A stretch of 64,000 bases of DNA from Strigamia acuminata (GCA_949358305.1 OX442316.1:14756001-14820000); one strand, 5' to 3'. Positions 50,484 to 63,937 are shown, counted from the stretch's first letter. Notes: a model not told the origin generated them from the sequence alone. Program-made: numbers and translations.

Positions 50484-50700
50484 GAATCCAGTGTCCTGGT
50501 AGTTAGCACGCTTGCACTTCCCAGCTCTAGAAGGTCATAGGTTGAGCCAAGATGGACTTAGATGTATAAAGTACTGTCTTTGTGCACACCAAGAGATTGT
50601 CCTTTCATGTCACAGGTTAGTGCTTGGTGCTGCACTGTAGCACATTAGACCCTAATATGAAATGATGTCTCCCAAAACATTGGACCAAAATTCATGTTAA
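50484..50700 (+). repeat. tRNA-derived SINE-like sequence
   Basis: GTCCTGGTAGTTAGCACGCT (A-box-like) and AAGGTCATAGGTTGAGCC (B-box-like) are spaced as in a tRNA, followed by a body of about 150 bp. The acceptor stem does not pair, so it is not a tRNA gene. Target duplication not found. Confidence 0.5.
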
Positions 50701-52083
50701 ATCTCATCGATTATTGGAGAAGACTTCTAAAGAACTGACTAAAGAAGCCACAGTTTCATTTCTAGTAATGTACTACAAATTCTGATGGATTTTATTTTCG
50801 CTTTAACAAATATGGAACACTTACACTAATCTTCTTGAAATGGATTTATTTCTTTTTCATTTTTTTTCTAGTAACACATTGTTAGTAAAAAAAAAAAAAA
50901 AGAAGAAATGTGACATTTCAAACCATTTTTTTCTTGTTGCAAATGGTAAATCCAATTTTGCATGCAGCCAAAGCCTAAAGGGAATCTCGTGTGTACATAC
51001 AGTACAGCTGCATACACAACTTTTCCCTCGACACTTTGAATCTACAGTTTCAATTTGAACATTTTTTGCTTTTCTTTGCTCTTTTTCCATTTTCATTTCA
51101 TACACACCTGCGAATTTGAGAATGTAAACCTTATTGTAGAAACAAACTTTAAAAAAAAAAAACCCAAACAATAAAAAAAAAACTTCCTAACAGTTCGAAT
51201 TACAGCATATACCAATTCAGAAATTGCACAAATGCAATGCAGGAAAGCCCAGACTAATCACTGTAAATCCCCTCATTGCACACAAACAAGCTCAGTCAGA
51301 GGATGGGAGAGCTACAGGGACTTACAAAAAACTGCAACTTGGATAATTAGCATAACATTAACTGAAAAAACAGCAGGAAAAAAATAACTCAAACAAAGGA
51401 CATATTCAAGCGTGATTCTATTCAGAGATAAAACAGATTTGGTGCGTTTATAAATTTTATATTCGACAAGTCCCATCTCAGTTCTCAAAGGCTCTGCCAA
51501 ACAAAATGTGGGAATTGGGCACGTCTGATAAGTACAGTTTGAGAAAAGCATTTTTTATTGCCACTCTTAAGTTGGCAATAAAAATGTTTGTCGAATTACG
51601 CGGTTATATTATTAGTCAAACACAAGTTAACTTCCCAAAAACAGCAACATAAACCTGAAACGAGCGTAATTCCATCTAAATCCCATCCCACACTTTCCTC
51701 TGACAAAGGAAATGACGTCATTCAATTCGAATTCACCATTTTCAACCAGCCCACTCATTCGTCTAAACCTTCTCGCCAAAATTCCTCCTTCGCGCTCCAT
51801 TACCTCCCACATGGTGCAAAGCCCAATTTTTCAATGTTAATCACCTAACCTCAACTTTGCACATTAAAACCACACAGCACAATAACTCGTACCCATGGAA
51901 TCTTCTCTTTAGATACGCCGAAATGTTGACAATAAAATATGCATCAATGAGATAAATGGCACTAAACAAATAAAATACACTAAGTACCATCCCGAGAACG
52001 CAATCGCAAGTCATATCGTTCCTAAGTCCTTCAACATACAAAGATGCGAAAATTGTTAATCCTAATTAAACAAATCATTTCTA

Positions 52084-52977
52084 TACTTCAAACTGATACA
52101 ACGATGTCCTAACTCCAATTGGTTGAGCCGTATCACTGGTGTAGTGGCATAAAAACTAAATCAAAGAAACAAACAAACTATGCTAACAATTACCATGTTT
52201 ACATGGTCACAGTTTCCAGATAAGTGAATATTCAGATTTTATTTATCTGGATAACCGTTTGCGTTTACATGACGTTAGTTTTCTGGTAAACGTGACGTCA
52301 TACAAGAATTACCCATACTGCCCTTTGATTATCTGGAACAACAAAATGGCTGTTGATCCATTTCAGCCAAACAAATGAAATGGTGGTTAGGAACGAGGTT
52401 TTTGCTCGACTCTTTGCAACGATGCCTAATATGCAAATTCTGATCCCAAAAATGGTGGTTTTAGCTGATTTCACATTGATTTCGGTACCAAATGTCGTTA
52501 GTACGTAGGCCTAACGTATTTTTACTACAACGATCCGACGATATCTCGATCCAAGTTTTTGAATTTTCGCATGCACGGGTGTTTACATGCAGTTTTCAAT
52601 GCGCAAAACGCCCAAAATCTAGCTCGTACAACTGGAATTTAGTTTTCCAGATAAGTCTGTCTTTTCTAGAAAACTGATTTGTTTACATGATCAGTTTTCC
52701 AGAAAAGTAAAATTTGCATTTTCACTTATCCAGATAACTGGGTACATGTAAACATGGTAATTGTTTGATTGATTAAAAGAGGAAAAAGACTATTTAGCAA
52801 ATAAAATAAACATCTTATTATCAAATAAATAAAATCAATCATTCTTCTCACTTTTCACACTGAAATTCATTGAAAACAAACAGAACTACTTTTCCACATA
52901 GTGGAGCACAGTCCACAGTTAGGCGTAATCCGGCTCAACCAATTGGCGTTAGGACATCGTTGTATCGTTTTGGAGTA
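52084..52977. mobile_element. TIR element interrupted by another MITE
   Basis: Terminal inverted repeats of about 47 bp (core GATACAACGATGTCCTAAC and CCAATTGGTTGAGCCG) lie at 52084-52130 and 52930-52977. Most of the interior is a second element at 52190-52760. A single arm of the same family is at 21878. Confidence 0.8.
52190..52760. mobile_element. MITE with TTACCATGTTTACATG inverted repeats, nested
   Basis: Left end TTACCATGTTTACATGG; the right end, reverse complemented, TTACCATGTTTACATGTACC. Sub-terminal TTATCTGG/CCAGATAA motifs recur inside. It lies wholly within the 52084-52977 element. No transposase. Confidence 0.8.
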
Positions 52978-54002
52978 TAATCATATTTTTTTTTAATTAT
53001 AAATTTATAGACAAAAGTACAACATCTGGCAAACTAACTTTTTGAAGTTCGTGTGTAGAGAACTGACTCACTGCACCAAAAACCCCGAGTCCACTAATAT
53101 TCCCCAACAGCCCTCCAATGTAATAACATGTAAAAAAAAAAAAAAGTGACGTCAGTCAGCAAATGCTATATTTAGCCCACTTCTACCTATACCTTCAAAT
53201 TGGCGGTTGCCAAGACCCCCATCTCCCATGTTAGGTCAGCGAGGCACACGTGTATTTGAACTTCTTTCGCTCCAAGAAACCAAATCAATAAGACTGTTGG
53301 TAGCCACAAAAATCCATCAGAAAGCAACTCACTTCTTAACCAAGTCATTTCATTTGGAATGCGAGACAACAAACCATTTTTTCCCTCTCTCCCTTTGAAT
53401 AAAATACCCCCCAACAAAAACCAATGGAAATATGGACCTTGAGAAGACAAAACACACTTCACTGATGGAAAAACTGTTGCAACCCATGCCCTGAATGAAG
53501 ATTCACTGCTACCCCTAGGGACAGATCGATCAGATATCAAAGGTCAAAGCTCACAGAAAAGAAAAAGGTCTCTGGATTGAGTACTGCACTTTGCAGCCAA
53601 CAACTGGTCTCCTGGTGGATCCATTTGGAAATATGATCGGATTACTGCTTTTAAATTCTTATGCCAAGATGGGATAGAAATGCGCTTCAGTTTCCAAGGA
53701 TCAAATATTGTTTTCAATTCATCATGCCATTTGTATCTTTATATACATTTCATGTTAGTATTGGAAACCAATAGAAAACAAGCAGACTCGCTTTAATTGA
53801 AGCCGTTTGGGAGTCAAAACTCGATGTGCTCGATGTTGAGCATGCTCAGTGTGGATTTAATAACGGCGTGTAAGCTGTTTGTTGTTCTACAACACAGGCT
53901 CTCTTTTTGGTAAATTGCAAGAGCGTTTATGGTTGGTTTGTATTCTGCTGGAATTCGAAGGTGTTTACTCTTTGCTGCTAATTGTGTGTGAAGTGTAGGT
54001 CA

Positions 54003-54140
54003 GTAGTTCTTAACCTTACATTCTCAAAATATTTTCTCGCACCTCCATGAAAAATATTCTCAGTTTCAGGGCCGGATTTAGGTATTGCGAGGCTCCTAAT
54101 CACAAATTTTTTTTGCCCCCCCCCCCCAAAAAAAAAGTTT
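54003..54140 (+). mobile_element. hAT-like termini (CAGTAGTTCTTAACC and CAGGGCCGGATTTAGG)
   Basis: Two sequences typical of hAT element 5' ends lie 65 bp apart (54002 and 54068), followed by a poly-C/poly-A tract. Probably truncated fragments; their other ends were not found. Confidence 0.4.
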
Positions 54141-54264
54141 AATCTTAAAAAAATCTAAAAAATACACTTATTATTATCTCTTTATACATTCTCTTTGCAC
54201 ATTCTTCAATGTATTTTTGCACCATATGAATAACACCTTTAGAACACTAAAGAATCAATCTCCC

Positions 54265-54708
54265 TTAAAGGTAGGTTCACACTTGCGCTCACTCTAGACG
54301 CAACGCAAGAAAACTGACGCAACTCAAGCTGCTTACGTCCAAAAATTCTTGACGTTGACGCCAATTCCTGCTTCAACTCCAAGTTGAAGTAAGCGACGCA
54401 ACGCAAGGAAAAGTCTTGCGGCTAACCAATCACGATCGACTTCAACTCTCGTCGATTCACGTTTGGTTGGTGAGACTTTGCCACATTCAAACAGGCCGCC
54501 ATTTTCGGATTTTGCAACTAGTTCTAGAACTAGATCCAATTCCGGGTTTCATTGAAACCATGCGATTGGCCAGACGCAGCATCAATTGTTGCAGCTCTGT
54601 TCACATGTGCCCTACAGTGTGAACAGACTCTGCGTTGCGTTTGATTACTTTTTCCTTGCGTTGCGTTGCGTCGCCCCTAGTGTGAACCCAAGTGTGAACC
54701 CACCTTAA
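54265..54708. mobile_element. Complete MITE with AGGTTCACACTTG inverted ends and TTAA flanks, probably PIF/Harbinger-like
   Basis: Left TTAA then AGGTAGGTTCACACTTG; the right end, reverse complemented, TTAA then GGTGGGTTCACACTTGG. Multiple ACGCAACGCAA sub-terminal motifs lie at both ends. About 440 bp, no transposase. The TWA/TTAA flank and CGCAACGCAA repeats suggest PIF/Harbinger, though a piggyBac TTAA target is possible. A truncated copy is at 29027. Confidence 0.8.
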
Positions 54709-57700
54709 GACTTCGCTTCTTTACACTGGACACTCTAAGCTGGTGCTGGACCCCTGCCTACGTCTAGATGGACTTGACAGAAATTCAAAATTTTTTTGAT
54801 AAACTCAAAAATTATTTCTGTAATTTCAAATACACCTAACCCCATAAAATTTAATCGATCCTCGATACAACATTCGACTTACAATCAATTTGCTCAAATT
54901 TCCACCCGAAAAAAATTAGTTTCCTTTTCCCATTCCCCAAATTCAATACGAAAACTTAAAAAAATAAATAACAAAAATCGACTATTTAAAATAAACAAAA
55001 CTTTTCCAGGTTCAATAACCCCACGCAATGGCGCTACACAAACAAGTCAGCCTTTCTTCCTCCACTTGCAATCGATTTCCTATTCTATTCACAAGACACA
55101 ATCGATTAAGTCACCAATAAGAAGACATCACATTTTCAAAAAAAAAAAAATTACCTCACCCCAATTTCTCGACATGTTAAAATTTACCACTAAATCATAC
55201 TAAATTTATTCAATATAATAATAAAGAGGAAAGGAAACATAGTGCAGGACTTCATTATTTTATATTCTCCACATATCTATCAAATTTCCAGATAAAAAAA
55301 AAGAAAAAGAAAAGAGGATTTTCACTTTTAAAATTTTCTCATTTCTATTTTTATCGCTACTCAACCTTAAATCCACATTGATTAATTTCACCTCTTAATG
55401 TTATTCAGTCACACTTGTCACCTCAAAGTGCCATCAAACGGTGAAAAAAGGAAAAATCGAATTTCTTTATTCTATTTTTTTTTCTTTCAACCAGTTATAA
55501 GGTTATAAATTTAAAATAAAATTCCAACATGACAACATTGTTTACATTCAAACAAATTGCAAATTGCAAATTGTTGTTGAAGCCTGAACTAATTAATTAG
55601 TCATTTCCCCCTACCTCCCGGTCGTGCCTCCATTTTCCTTCAATTTCCCCAAACGCACTGGGAAATCGGCACTAATATAAATTTAATAGTTTCATCCATT
55701 TTCCAAAACCACTTTGTCATCAGCCAATGGAAGAAAAAACTGACAAAGATTTGTGTAAAATATTTAGCCCAAATTTATAGCTACAATTGTGTTTTTGAGA
55801 AAAACATTGCTTCGCGTCTAAGTCTGAGAAACTACCTGACAACGCGCACTAAATCCCCTTAAATTATAAATGTCACTGAATTTTCAACAGAAACCAACTC
55901 AGTAAAAAAAATAAAAAAAAAAAAAAAAAAATTTAAATCCAAAACTTATCAACTTTGTGACGCGCGAAAAAAATAAAATAAAATAAAAATGCAAAAACTG
56001 CATTAGCCTGCACGCAACCCGGCGTTTTCATGCTTGCATACGTCAAACAAGATGTCCCAAAACGAAAAAAAAAAATTTTTAAAAAAAAACCAATTTAAAA
56101 AAAATATTTTTATTTCTATTTTATCATTTAATAGCGATTTTGTCTGAATTCGTGAGTGGCACCGACAGCGCAGTGTTTCCTTTTCCATTATTCCACCCAA
56201 GCAGCACATTATAACTTTGTGTGTAAGGCCATACCATAGCATGCCCAAACTCTGAATCCAGCACTGGAGGAATAATCACTATGTTTCGGCTTTTATTACA
56301 GTCCCCACTCGATTGTATTGCCTTGGCTGGTCCGCGTGGGATGCCACATGCAGTCATACAGCGCGTTATTGCATTCTCACATTGCTGTTGTCAACGGGTT
56401 ATGCCAAACTCCACCAGAGGTCCAACCAATCTCCCAAACGGTCCCCAGACTCGCCACGTTTTAAGAATCGCATTCAATTTATTTTTTTCTCCATATTTTC
56501 CATGTATTTTTCTGACCGTTCGCTCGTTTTTTCTTTATTTTAAATTGTTTTACCATTGATTTCCGACCACAAATAAAATTACAAATCGGTTTTGGAATAT
56601 TTGGGTGGTGGGGGGACTGGGTGATTTGTTTAGGAAACCCTTCAAAACAGTTCCCTCGAATCAAATTCAATTTTCTCGCTCAAAAACGGCTAAATCGATG
56701 GAAATAAAAGAAAATTTGCACTTTTCTTCGTCTGTTTTCCGCTTTAGGAAATTACTTTGATTCGTTTTTAATTTCTTCCTTCGACTTTTTCAATTGCGCT
56801 TTAATTAGACGACAAAAAGTCACCCGCCATCTTTCCAAAACAAAAAACAAATCAAAAAAAAATATTAGGCCCATACTTTAACTCGAGTAAAATTTCCTCT
56901 CAAGGTATTCTTCTTATCTATTTGTTTTCCACGGAAAAAGAAAAAAAGAAAATAGAAAAAAAAATTGAAAAGAAAAATTTTCTTTTGTCAACAAACATCG
57001 ATTGGCACATTGCCCGCAGAAAACTCAGGACTGACGTCATCGTTATCCTATTGGCATCATCACCATCACCATGATTCATTTCTCATGAATCATAAAAAAC
57101 GAGGAAAAGTTAGCAGTAGGTGGAGAAGTGTTTTGCGCACCGACTTAGCCAACTGTATTTAATATTTATCACGAATATATCCACCGATTGAACCGCGCTC
57201 GAACCAATAAAACCGATTTTTCTCGAGATAACTCACCGAGTTTAGCGATTCAAAAAGTCATCGTTGCAAGCCAAAAAAAAAAAAAAAAAAAAAAATTGCA
57301 TTTTGTGCACAAATTTCCTCTCCGCCATCAGCATATAACGTCGTTTTCGTAATATCGTTGGCAATAAGCCAGTTACACAAATTACTGCAGCCAATTGCAA
57401 ATTGCAGAAATTCCCAAGTGAAAATCCGACTTTCGCCTGATCTCATATTCATACTGGCTGAGGCTGACAAGCAATTCATATTTAAGTCACAGCGTAAACC
57501 TCGAGTTTGTTGTGTCGCTGTCGCTGTGTTTGGGCGGAAAATCATGTCTCAATTTCCGGGTCATCTGTCAAACGGTTCGGGGCAAATTAATTTTGCATTA
57601 TGCAACATTAATGCAAAATAAACAAACTTTCAATATTAATAACATTAAATCCAACATCCAAAACGCAAATTTCATGCAATAAATCGAGTTTCAACTGCCT

Positions 57701-57892
57701 CGAGAGGGTCAGGCAAAAATCCAAGCGTGTTCACGAAAGCATGAAACAAAAATAAGAAAAAAAATTAATAAATGCAAAATCTGTTTGCGATCACTTTCGG
57801 AAATTAAATAACTTGTTGTTTCAAAAGCAAGATTAATTTGCATCTCGTTACATTTGGATTTCGCCGGCTTCGTTCACCTGAAAGTCCATTAG

Positions 57893-57950
57893 CAGCACAG
57901 TGGCGTAGCAATCGGGTGTGTCCAGACTTTTGACTCACCCTGTATAATAT
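57893..57950. mobile_element. Adjacent hAT-like and mariner-like ends
   Basis: CAGTGGCGTAGCAATCGGG resembles a hAT terminus. It is followed by GTCCAGACTTTTGACTCACC then CTGTATAATA, which resembles a mariner end pointing right to left. These are remnants only. Confidence 0.35.
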
Positions 57951-60900
57951 ATCTTGCCAAGAGTACCGGAAATCCTAGCCACGGCGTCTGCTAAAAGCCC
58001 ATCAACCCATCTTGTAGACGATTAACAGGTATCGCTTTCTTTTTCAAGAATTTAAACAACAAGTCATTGAAACTCCACATTTCCGCCAAATGCTTTTTTC
58101 TTTCTTTCTTTCTTTTCTTCGTTCAGAACTTTTCCCATAAATCACTTTTTCGCCAATAACAAATCCACGTCTTTCGTTGTTGGCCATTTTGAATTCCAAG
58201 TTGCTGCGGCATTAAAAAACCATCCAACGTTAATGCAGGCGGAAAGCAGAAATGCATCTTCCTATAAAGCTTCAATATCAATCCGAAATCTACATGCCCA
58301 AAACAGCAATAAAAGAAAGCAGCAAAAGTCCAAAATTTCAAATTTCCTGACACGCGATAAAAGCATTTTTATTGAATGAATAATGATCGCTCTCCCGCTT
58401 ATCCTCGGCTGCAAAAATTTCATTAATTCAGGTGTAACTTGTTACGAGCGACTACAAAACTTAATGTTCCCCCCTTTCAAGTGGGCGTCGGACCCGCATA
58501 AAAGATCCATCTCAAGTTGGAGCAATTTAAAAATCAACTTTTAGTGGCACAGGAAGCATTTAAAGCCATCTTTTTAAGCAGGTTCCGTGCATACACGAGT
58601 GTACACTGACAAGAGAGATTCAGTTGTCATGGCGACCATCGGCACAGGATATGGGCGCGCGTGCAACCGAGAACACGTTCGCAATTCGCGTCAAATGCAT
58701 TTCTCGCGTCACATCCAAACGCGAAGAAAATATTGCAAAATTATTTCCTTTTTAATAATAAAAAATAAATAAATATACATTTAAAAATATATTTTTTTTC
58801 TTCCTTATGCTTGTTTGTAGTGTATGAATAAAATATCATGTACAAACAGTGGAAAATTAAAGCATTTCTATTCAATATTGATCCGGCGTCAAAGTGGCGC
58901 CTCTTCCACATAAGAGTTACTATACATGTAAATGGCAGGTTGCGAGGAACCTGTTGGAACATGAATATCATCCATGTCCAATGCACCAAGCCACCAAGTG
59001 ACCAATATCATAAGCGACTAAATTCACAATTTATTGCTTCCTATTGGGTATTAATTCAGTCACGCGGCGAATAGACAGACACCGCATGCTCACCCTATTC
59101 TTCTTCACATCGCAAATCAAATCAAAATTATGTTAATAATCGTGAGCATAATATACGCAGCCAGCGACAAGCAGCGCTTCTTTCTACATGCTTTTTTTTA
59201 TTCATACTTTACTGCTAAAACAATCCAACAATGCAATGCAATGCGTTATTTCAATGCCCTTCAGTACTACTCCGCACAACCATTATCCCAACAAATTATA
59301 ATTTCATTAGGTGCATTCAAACTCGGTGTTTTTGTTGTTTTTAGTGTATCCATAAACAAAATGGACAGCGAAAACAGCCAACTTGAGTTATTAAAAAATT
59401 TATTTATGTTTTATTTTAATTTTTAAGCATATCTCATACGTGGCGTTCACTTTAGAGTGCATTGGGTAATGAAAAATGTTGATGACACTTATTTATCATT
59501 TAACTGCAGATGGACAAGTTTTGCAGCGTCATCTCACTGCTAAACTTCATTTAACATGCTCGTAAAGTAAGGTTACACCAGCAGAGTTATGTCCAATTTA
59601 GAGTGTCACGTGCTGTCAGTTACCCAGCCAATCAGCATATACTTTTTCACTAAACTTGTAAAATTTTCCAAAGATCAATTTCTTTAGTAAAAAACTAAAA
59701 ATTGCCTCAGTTTCTTCCGTCCATAGAAATCACCACGAGTGACGAATCAGTTTAAAATCAGTAGTGACCACCGGCTAACACGATTGCATTGATTTTGCAA
59801 TTACAAATTAAAGCTGACTGAAATCTTAAAGATAAAAATTGCAAATAAATAAACAAACAAACAAATAAAATCCATATTTCCAAGTATTGAATTTTACAAG
59901 ACGACCTTTGACATTAACCCGCTGCTCGTGATACCACAACAAAAGGTCATTTTAATTATAGAAACAATCCAGTCTCCTCCATCATTCAATACTCACAATA
60001 CAATTCTAGTCCAATGGCTCTTTTGTGTCGCCTAATTCGTGCGTGCAACATGTGTGATATTGGATTAATGGCCTCACCACCGGCCAGAAACAAAATTAAT
60101 ATTTTTTATTTATTTATTTTCATTTTAATAATAAAATAAAATAAAATAAAATAAAATAAAATAAAACCCAAGTGAATTTTGATTAATTTCTTTTTCTCTC
60201 CGATTCCTATCTACCTTTATTTACAAAAGCAACTTCAAATTAAACATGAATTCCCGGGCGCCAAGATCTATTGATTCTCAATTGGCTCCGTCTGAGCACA
60301 AGACTTCCATCCTCAGGTAATGAGTTGGGCTGTCACTAACACAACTCCTCCGTACAACTAATTTCAAATCCAAGACCATTTCCATCAACTTGATCCTTCT
60401 CTTTCTTCCCTTCAAACGCATTAAAATAATATTTTTTTTTCTTTTAAATAAAAAAAAAATATATATATAAATAATTTTATTCCAAATTTAAACTTTTCAT
60501 TTTCTTTTCTCCATTTTTCAATTAAATTTATGCATTTTTATCACCACTGTACAATCAAGGGATAAAAAGAGAGGAAGGAAAATGTAAAAAAAAAAAAAAA
60601 TTGGATAATTCTCCATGAACAATTTTTAGAATGTTTTACTAGTTTAGATTTTTTTTAAAAAAAAAGAAAACTTATGTGAATGTGTGCAGTATCATGCATA
60701 ATTTAAGATAGGTAAGTGCTTTAGTGAGGCAGAAAAAAAAATTAGATGTAAAGTTGTCAGATAAAATGGCTAGAAATGTTAGAAAAGAAAGTAAATAAAG
60801 AAAATAGAGATTCTTTTTTGTTTTCTATACTTTTTTCATGATTTGGAATAATTCTAAAGCTGCACTGGCTCCATCTTGATTCAAAAACACCTTTCTCACT

Positions 60901-60962
60901 CAAAACTTCCTCATTCAAATATTAAAAAGTGTTTTAGCATTTCGCACATCTTTTTCCAAACA

Positions 60963-61392
60963 GATGCATATTGCAATGTATTTTGAAATGCATCGGATTT
61001 CACGAGAATGCATTTTGCAATACATTTTGCATGCTATTGGTTTTCAAATGATAATACATTTTGTAAAATGTGTTACAAAATACATTGCTTAATGTATTCC
61101 GCGAAATGCTACGCATTTTGGAAAGCAAAATGGAGGAAACAAGGACAAAAATTGCTTTTTTCTTGCTTGTGTGGCAAAAAATTAAAATTTGGGCTCAATA
61201 GCGACCTAGAACAGGTCATTCCAAACATATTTTTAAAAAAAAAATTAAAAAAAGACCCGTTTTTAAGCACTGTAGACTGGAAAAACGAATTAACATGCAA
61301 ATCTATGAAAAAACAGTGGCGCCATCTATAATTCAAATTTGGCGTAAACTAGGGGGGGTTTATATTGTAAAATATATATTTTTAACCACATG
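60963..61392. repeat. CCATATGG-family repeat, copy 3 (diverged)
   Basis: The left half (ATTGCAATGTATTTTGAAAT ... TGCTATTGGTTTTCAAATGA) is collinear with 44385-44540. The right end ATTGTAAAATATATATTTTT then AACCACATGG matches the right end of the 15003-15232 copy. The middle differs. Confidence 0.6.
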
Positions 61393-62028
61393 GATGGGCA
61401 CACTCATAAAGTCATTTAACATGTAAAATTTTACATTTATTCAGGTCTTTTGGATTTTCAGATATCCTAACAACTCCCAAACAAATCCACATCGTGTTAA
61501 AAAACCTCGCAGAAAGAAATCCAAGCGAATTTCAACTTTAATCCACATATGTATACATTTATTGTTTCCACACACGAATCATGTCAACCCATCACAAGAG
61601 AAAACTAAATGAAATCTGCTTGAGAGTCCTTCTACTCCTCCACTGCATCGCTCTAATTGGCAACAACAACAACAAGTGGTTCATCTCCGGAATTCATCAG
61701 ACCCAAACTGACACACCACTTTGAACGTCACCAGCGGCAAAAAAAGAAAGTCGCACGCTTCACTATGAGTAATTCAAACCCTGCTGACATGCGCAATAAT
61801 CTCACTCTGATAATTCGTTTTCATGCCCTACTCCATCTCTTTCATTTTTTCATTACGTGCCCGTGTAGAAAATGCGTTGCCAAAATATTATTTCTCCTTA
61901 ACTCCTCTCCTAAATCTCAATATGTGCGTTCAATTCATGAAAGCAAAACCCACTTTTCCTTTCCTCCCTTTTAACCTTTTAACACCTCGCACTGATACTT
62001 TCTTCTCGCATACATATGCACACACATA

Positions 62029-62241
62029 GTGACTTTCGAACGAATGCACCCAGGGATTAATTTCTTTGCCGATAATGGAACATACGAAGTGACTAAAGAA
62101 GATCGAGGAACAATCCAGTTTATGGGCCACCTCTCAGAACATCTCCAAAATTTGGATTTAGGGGTCGTCAAGGGTGGGGAATCGAATGGTTTTGACGGTT
62201 TTGGGAACAAACGAAAACGGAAGTGGAAATCAGAAGATTAA
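62029..62241 (+). CDS. Possible terminal coding exon, protein unrecognised
   Basis: A 70-codon open frame following an acceptor-like CACACATAG and ending in TAA. The composition reads like real protein (TFERMHPGINFFADNGTYEV, then GTIQFMGHLSEHLQNLDLG) with a basic end (GNKRKRKWKSED). No partner exon could be joined with confidence. The opposite strand is also open, so chance is possible. Confidence 0.25.
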   Translation: MTFERMHPGINFFADNGTYEVTKEDRGTIQFMGHLSEHLQNLDLGVVKGGESNGFDGFGNKRKRKWKSED

Positions 62242-62330
62242 CGACCAGTTATACTACTTTCAATTGCCCTCACACAACCCGTTACTTAAATTTTGTGCGT
62301 TTACAGGTTTATTGAATATAAAGAGATGAT

Positions 62331-62798
62331 AAGGGGTTTCATTAAATGAGCGATTAGTCGATTACTTGATGTGTCATGTGACTGGATTCAACCAATCCCG
62401 AGAATAATCATTTCATCAAATAAGCAACTAAGCAACTAATCAAGTAATCACCCCGAACCAAGATTTTCTGCTGACTTGGGCCGATTATAAGTGCTCTCTC
62501 ATCTGAAACCAACATGGCGGCGCCAGAACCGCTTCAACTACACAAGGTCATAATATAACAAAGTCTGCTCAGTTTAGGTTAAACTGAACACATGAAACGA
62601 GTTAGGTAGTTGCAATTATTATTTGTAAAAACTTTTTTTTAAACATTTGCAATGTATTTAAGTTACAATTTAAACAATTCCGCCCATCGGAGCAATAATC
62701 ACATAATCAGATTTTTGTTGGGCCCTCAATAATTGAGTGATTACGATTATTGCAATAATCAACTAATCACAATAATCGCTCATTTAATGAAACCCCTT
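62331..62798. mobile_element. MITE with 26-bp perfect terminal inverted repeats (AAGGGGTTTCATTAAATGAG)
   Basis: AAGGGGTTTCATTAAATGAG plus CGATTA is repeated exactly, inverted, at the other end. The sub-terminal regions have several ATTAGTTGATTA-type motifs. No ORF. The high identity of the ends suggests recent mobility. Superfamily not assigned; the flanks TAA and TTA are not identical. Confidence 0.85.
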
Positions 62799-63937
62799 AA
62801 TAATAAGTGTATTTTTGAGATTTTTAAAAACTAAACTTTTTTTTGCTTTGGGGTCCCCCGTTTCCAAAGCCGACTTTCTTTAATTATGACGTAAAAAGCG
62901 ACACTTCCGCCTTCTAAAAGTCAGGAAAGTGAATTTCCTTCAAGGATTGAACGCACTTAATCACAGTTTCCCGTTACCGATAGACAAACTTACCACGCTA
63001 AAAGATCAATTCTCAGCTGGTTTCGAACCTTCTCCCAACGCCACTCAAGAGCCACAAAGTCAACAAAGCATCCACCTAGTTACCAACTCGCGAGTTTCTT
63101 GTGTGATCCTCCGCATCCCGATGGACGTGGCAGTAACCCATGCAAAAAGAAACAAATAAAACCAGGATTGATGGAAACACGCTTTTCTCGACCGACATAG
63201 CGAAAGAGTGCTATCAAAAGGAAAGGAAGTACCCACATGACTGTTTCTCTTGAAATATTGACTATGTCTAACAATCCATGCATATTTTATTGAAGCATCC
63301 AAACCAATGTTTAGTTGTGGCAAAGGTAGAAAGGAGCGTGGCCTCTTCGCTTTGATTTGTGCCGGCTGTGCCGCGACACCTTTCTTCCTTTGTCGCTGTA
63401 GGATGATTGTGCAGGTTCGTTGACTCCGACTCCACATTTTAATGTTATCTCATCACTTTCTCCAATTGGTCCACTAACCCCTTCATATCTGTTTCATCAT
63501 CTCAACTGGTCTGCTTGGCGGAGTCAGAAGACGTACAAGGAAAAGCCATCTCAGTCTTCGGCAGCATCACAGCCAGCTCACTGAGCACTTTTTATTGGAA
63601 ATTTGAAATTTCTGCTCCCTTGGACTAATTGAGACAATTGAACCCGATTGTACCCCCCTCGCTAACAAGAGCCCCTTAATTGAAGTTCAACCAGAGGGTA
63701 CGACAATCAGAATCTGCCTGTAAGAGATTCAAATCTCTCATAGGATTCGGATAGATTTAGATGATTATTTTAATAAAAAAAGTCGAAAATATTTTAACTT
63801 TTGTCCAGTTTTCGACAAAAAATTCACAATTTCTATAAAATGTAAAGATTTCGGATTCGGGGATTCGGAACGGGATTCGAAAGCCCATGTCAGAGATTCG
63901 GTTGAATGTCGTACCCCCTTGGGCCCAACATTCAAAC

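Noticed and set aside
50484..50556. tRNA gene
   Set aside because: A- and B-box-like motifs only; acceptor and anticodon stems do not pair.
51627..51812. Overlapping ORFs on both strands (minus: MWEVMEREGGILARRFRRMS)
   Set aside because: Both strands are open over the same stretch and no splice or promoter context supports either.
55013..55110. Plus-strand open stretch after TTTTCCAG reading FNNPTQWRYTNKSAFLPP
   Set aside because: Short, surrounded by simple AT-rich sequence, with no partner exon or donor site; treated as chance.
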